A stretch of 6,443 nt of DNA, taken from the NCBI GenBank assembly GCA_029939445.1, contig JAOZSY010000051.1:7080-13522 (forward strand), read 5' to 3'. Below, in pieces: positions 6,182 through 6,443 of this stretch. The position numbers and the translations under genes are program-made. The notes below the pieces were generated by a model, which searched no databases, was not told where the DNA came from, and worked only from the letters and a program-made list of their open reading frames with translations. The number at the start of each line of letters is the position of its first letter. Positions within the stretch are counted from its first letter, which is position 1. Source of the stretch: Bacteroidales bacterium. Its GTDB lineage: Bacteria > Bacteroidota > Bacteroidia > Bacteroidales > UBA1556.

Positions 6182-6426
6182 TATCCTTTATTCAACTCGA
6201 TAAATCCATTAATAATAGGCTCTGCTTTATCCTTATCAATTTCTTGAATGAATAAATCAACCGAAGAATGAGTTCCTGAGGAGAATCCAGCAATGATTCC
6301 TGAATTGTAATCATTTTTTATCATTGCAGTAATTCCAATTTTTCCCAATTCATCCTTTAATAGTTTTACTGCGATTTCTGTCCCAGTATATACTCTAATC
6401 AGATTGTCTTTGTCTTTCATAAGCAT
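6181..6426 (-). CDS. DUF2007-type small protein (putative signal-transducing family)
   Basis: The 81-aa product has the DUF2007 pattern. An N-terminal VYTGTEIAVKLLKDELGKIGI (12-32) forms a strand and helix like a ferredoxin-fold start. A variable turn NDYNSGIIAGFSSGTHSS (38-55) follows, then VDLFIQEIDKDKAEPIINGF (56-75). There is no signal peptide or membrane segment, so it is cytosolic. The family name suggests signalling, but no biochemical role is established to my knowledge. ATG codons at 6426 and 6420 are both possible; the second gives MKDKDNL and looks just as natural. The stop TAA shares its last base with the ATG of the beta-barrel gene. Only 17 bases lie upstream in the window, so its promoter is not visible. 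The gene is complete. Confidence 0.75.
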   Translation of the reverse strand: MLMKDKDNLIRVYTGTEIAVKLLKDELGKIGITAMIKNDYNSGIIAGFSSGTHSSVDLFIQEIDKDKAEPIINGFIELNKG

Positions 6427-6443
6427 GGGTTTTTAGTATATTT

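Noticed and set aside
5971..6255. 94-aa plus-strand open frame opposite the beta-barrel and DUF2007 genes
   Set aside because: Both opposite-strand genes have clear protein features; this frame is a shadow of them.

Overview
The window reads as an ordinary, AT-rich stretch of a Bacteroidota chromosome, probably Bacteroidales or a close relative. Four things point there. Starts have no Shine-Dalgarno but A/T-rich leaders. Promoter-like octamers match the Bacteroidota -7 consensus TAnnTTTG. There is a TPR plus PD40 envelope protein of a style common in this phylum. PurC is the long (318 aa) form, and a RseC-type protein is present. No transposase, phage gene, tRNA, rRNA or CRISPR is visible. 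The placement is my inference; no 16S or search was available.

Layout, left to right. Positions 1-128 are non-coding and hold a nested palindrome (26-94) resembling a REP-like intergenic repeat. Then come five genes on the minus strand. purC (129-1085) is the downstream member of a tight two-gene unit with phoH (1088-2038, 2-nt gap). Next is a short intergenic strip (2039-2124) with a phoH promoter, a tandem octamer repeat and the U-tract of the upstream gene's terminator. Then a 583-aa secreted TPR/PD40 protein (2125-3876) and a RseC-family two-helix membrane protein (3973-4398). A 213-bp divergent intergenic region (4399-4611) carries promoter-like motifs in both directions. The one plus-strand gene is ptb, phosphate butyryltransferase (4612-5508). 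It ends at a strong hairpin (5518-5564) shared with a convergent minus-strand pair: a DUF2007-type small protein (6181-6426) overlapping by one base a 202-aa outer-membrane beta-barrel protein (5573-6181).

The genes cover separate housekeeping roles: purine synthesis and an RNA-linked ATPase (purC, phoH), envelope proteins (TPR/PD40, beta-barrel), redox or envelope-stress membrane function (RseC-like) and acyl-CoA/acyl-phosphate metabolism (ptb). I do not see a convincing new multi-gene system. The items most worth a second look are the nested palindrome at the left edge, the ptb without an adjacent butyrate kinase gene, the RseC homologue without adjacent rnf genes, the PD40 protein without an OmpA domain, and the matched leader architecture of phoH and the RseC-like gene, including a three-codon ORF overlapping the phoH start.
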